DNA of 59,222 nucleotides from positions 151,491 to 210,712 of the forward strand of contig NEWR02000010.1 in the NCBI GenBank assembly GCA_002869885.2, in the 5' to 3' direction. The first letter of the stretch is position 1, and every line of letters begins with the position of its first letter. Below are positions 58,284 to 59,222 of the stretch, piece after piece. The translations under genes and the position numbers were made by a program. The notes under the pieces were generated by a model. The model was not told the origin of the DNA, did not search any database, and saw only the letters and a program-made list of their open reading frames with translations. This stretch comes from Nitrospira sp. CG24C (GTDB lineage Bacteria > Nitrospirota > Nitrospiria > Nitrospirales > Nitrospiraceae).

Positions 58284-58424
58284 ACAAGATGGTCTCGTGG
58301 AGATGCGCTGGTTTTGAATGTTTAATAAACCTTAAAAAAGATGACCATCCGCGCAGTTCCGTTCAAGCGCCGCTTCCAACGGAACGCGCACCACCTCCCT
58401 CTCAACGTTGTCTTGTGAATCAAA

Positions 58425-58461
58425 GGCCCGCACCGAATTTTCGGTGCGGGCCTTTCTTTTT
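58425..58461 (+). terminator. Strong intrinsic terminator hairpin
   Basis: GGCCCGCACCGAA (58425-58437) pairs perfectly with TTCGGTGCGGGCC (58440-58452), followed by TTTCTTTTT on the plus strand. On the minus strand it is followed only by TTTG, so plus-strand use is favoured. Confidence 0.75.
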
Positions 58462-58496
58462 CAGCTTCCCTGCGCGGGTAGCCTGGTTGATCCCCG

Positions 58497-58615
58497 TAGT
58501 GCGCGCAGCTTTCCCACCCGCCAACCCAATGGCACGCCGAGACGTGCCATTAGCCCAGCCGAGGGGAGTCTTCGACCGCGCGTTGCGCGAGCACAGGGGA
58601 TGACCAGGCTACCCA
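58497..58615. repeat. Mosaic GCGCG-rich repeat, copy 4
   Basis: Shares GTGCGCGCAGCTTTCCCACC-like and GGCACGCCGAGACGTGCCAT blocks with copy 2, and CCGCGCGTTGCGCGAGCACA with copies 1 and 2. It lies beyond the 3' end of the rRNA operon. Confidence 0.75.
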
Positions 58616-58629
58616 CGCTTCCTCTCCGT

Positions 58630-58667
58630 AAAATAGAAAAAGCCCGCTGACCTTTCGATCAGCGGGC
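58630..58667 (-). terminator. Second (distal) terminator of the rRNA operon
   Basis: On the minus strand GCCCGCTGA pairs with TCAGCGGGC around a short loop and is followed by TTTTTCTATTTT. Just upstream, 58674-58690 repeats the 5S 3' end (AACCCGGCAG), so a 5S tail plus terminator appears duplicated. Confidence 0.7.
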
Positions 58668-58708
58668 CTTTTGAAACCCGGCAGAGGTCCAAACCAAGCT
58701 TGCTCGTG

Positions 58709-58748
58709 CCGGCGACTCTTTATCGCTTTATCGTATCAATGTCGCCGG
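58709..58748. other. Hairpin between the two rRNA-operon terminators
   Basis: CCGGCGAC (58709-58716) and GTCGCCGG (58741-58748) form a perfect 8-bp stem with a 24-base loop that contains a repeated TTTATCG word. Its function is unknown; it may be a processing stem or a remnant. Confidence 0.4.
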
Positions 58749-58785
58749 ATAAAACCCTTCGACTTTCTTACGGACGCTGCTGGGA

Positions 58786-58826
58786 TATAAAAGAAAAAGC
58801 CAGCCAGGTTTTGCAACCTGACCGGC
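58786..58826 (-). terminator. First terminator after 5S rRNA
   Basis: On the minus strand GCCGGTCAGGTTG pairs with CAACCTGGCTGGC-like sequence (one mismatch), followed by TTTTTCTTTTATA. It begins about 10 bases beyond the 5S 3' end. Confidence 0.75.
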
Positions 58827-58835
58827 CTTTTATAA

Positions 58836-58951
58836 CCCGGCAGCGTCCTACTTTCCCACTGCCTCACAGCAGCAGTATCATCGGCCTTGGAGGGCTTAAC
58901 TTCCGTGTTCGGTATGGGAACGGGTGTGGCCCCTCCGGTAATGCCACCGGG
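58836..58951 (-). rRNA. rrf: 5S ribosomal RNA
   Basis: Read on the minus strand it contains CCACACCCGTTCCCATACCG, AACACGGAAGTTAAGCCC and GGTAGT-type helix sequences, ending GGACGCTGCCGGG. The ends TCCCGGTGG and CTGCCGGG pair as helix I. The length of about 116 bases is normal. It lies 3' of 23S, as in a standard rrn operon. Confidence 0.93.
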
Positions 58952-58960
58952 AACATCCTT

Positions 58961-59049
58961 ACGAGTTACGAGTTATGAGTTCTGAGTTCTGAGTTCTGAG
59001 TTTTTTCGAATACCCCAACTCAGAACTGAGAACTTATAACTCAGAACTC
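58961..59049. repeat. Iterated-word hairpin H11 (GAGTTCT dialect) inside the 23S-5S spacer
   Basis: The left arm is ACGAGTTACGAGTTATGAGT then TCTGAGTTCTGAGTTCTGAG. The right arm is AACTCAGAACTGAGAACTTA then TAACTCAGAACTCG. It is transcribed as part of the rRNA precursor. Next to it, 59049-59075 is a perfect 12-bp hairpin (CGCGCGGCAAAT-CGT-ATTTGCCGCGCG). Confidence 0.88.
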
Positions 59050-59110
59050 GCGCGGCAAATCGTATTTGCCGCGCGTGAGACCATGTCTATCAGGAGCAAA
59101 GATGATGATG

Positions 59111-59222
59111 TTAAACCGCACGACCGATTAGTACTGGTCAGCTACAGCCATCACTGGCCTTCCACACCCAGCCTATCAAACTCGTAGTCTACAAGTGGTC
59201 TTTAGGGGGCATACACCCCGGG
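59111..59222 (-). rRNA. rrl: 23S ribosomal RNA, 3' end (partial)
   Basis: On the minus strand: TTGATAGGCTGGGTGTGGAAG, then CAGTGATGGCTGTAGCTGAC and CAGTACTAATCGGTCGTGCG, the conserved end of 23S domain VI. The gene runs past the right edge. The exact 3' end is estimated. Confidence 0.9.

Noticed and set aside
1..59222. tRNA genes
   Set aside because: Reading the gaps I saw no GGTTCGA-type T-loop with a fitting cloverleaf; GTTCGA matches near 2040, 4535 and 5380 belong to the word hairpins. A dedicated tRNA search would settle it.

Overview
This 59.2 kb window looks like the chromosome of a Gram-negative, LPS-making bacterium, most likely a Nitrospira-type member of the Nitrospirota. That placement is an inference. 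It rests on a complete Kdo/heptose gene set, the MEP-pathway gene dxr, a B12-dependent ribonucleotide reductase, a GAF-fused PilB-type ATPase, a GC-rich coding style, and intergenic repeats of a kind I associate with this group. No rRNA tree or database search could be run. The sequence is cut at both ends: a dispersed repeat on the left and the 3' end of a 23S rRNA gene (minus strand) on the right.

Layout. (1) 0.2-11.5 kb, mainly plus strand: a FolB-methyltransferase fusion, a PHP phosphoesterase, a membrane Ser/Thr kinase followed in the same frame by a PP2C phosphatase, a Cys-rich repeat protein, an unknown protein, YjbQ, NrdJ, an SH3-like membrane protein, a HAD phosphatase and a shortened cobalamin-binding-protein homologue. 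(2) 11.6-16.5 kb, minus strand: a YgiT-type zinc-finger protein, a hypothetical protein, a dienelactone hydrolase and the TldD/TldE peptidase pair. (3) 16.6-25.4 kb, plus strand: uppS-cdsA-dxr-rseP-proS (envelope lipid and isoprenoid genes plus site-2 protease), then a GAF-PilB ATPase facing a PilZ protein. (4) 26.3-31.7 kb: a group with a cold-response flavour, comprising a DEAD-box helicase, an acyl desaturase, two RRM RNA-binding proteins and a PagL-like outer-membrane lipid A deacylase. (5) 31.9-45.4 kb: a methyltransferase, small stress-type genes (CsbD, DUF1328 and others), a giant 2,923-residue cyclic beta-1,2-glucan synthase homologue and plsY. (6) 45.5-54.4 kb, minus strand: pgsA, then a tightly packed lepA-lepB-rfaE1-kdsB-pyrG-kdsA-kdsD set. 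(7) 54.6-59.2 kb: bioA, a membrane protein, a CopG/PIN toxin-antitoxin pair between direct repeats, and the distal end of an rrn operon (23S end, 5S, tandem terminators).

The most striking structure is not a gene. At least eleven intergenic gaps carry long hairpins whose two arms are built from iterated degenerate words of about 7-9 nt. Each locus uses one of five word 'dialects' (GAAGTTC, GAGTTCT, GACTTGA, TCTGGTT, TTGACCAT), and one sits inside the rRNA operon between 23S and 5S. Three longer palindromic elements (125-190 bp), a mosaic GCGCG-rich repeat family found at gene ends, and a promoter-plus-leader block shared by two small stress-type genes add to an unusually rich intergenic repertoire.
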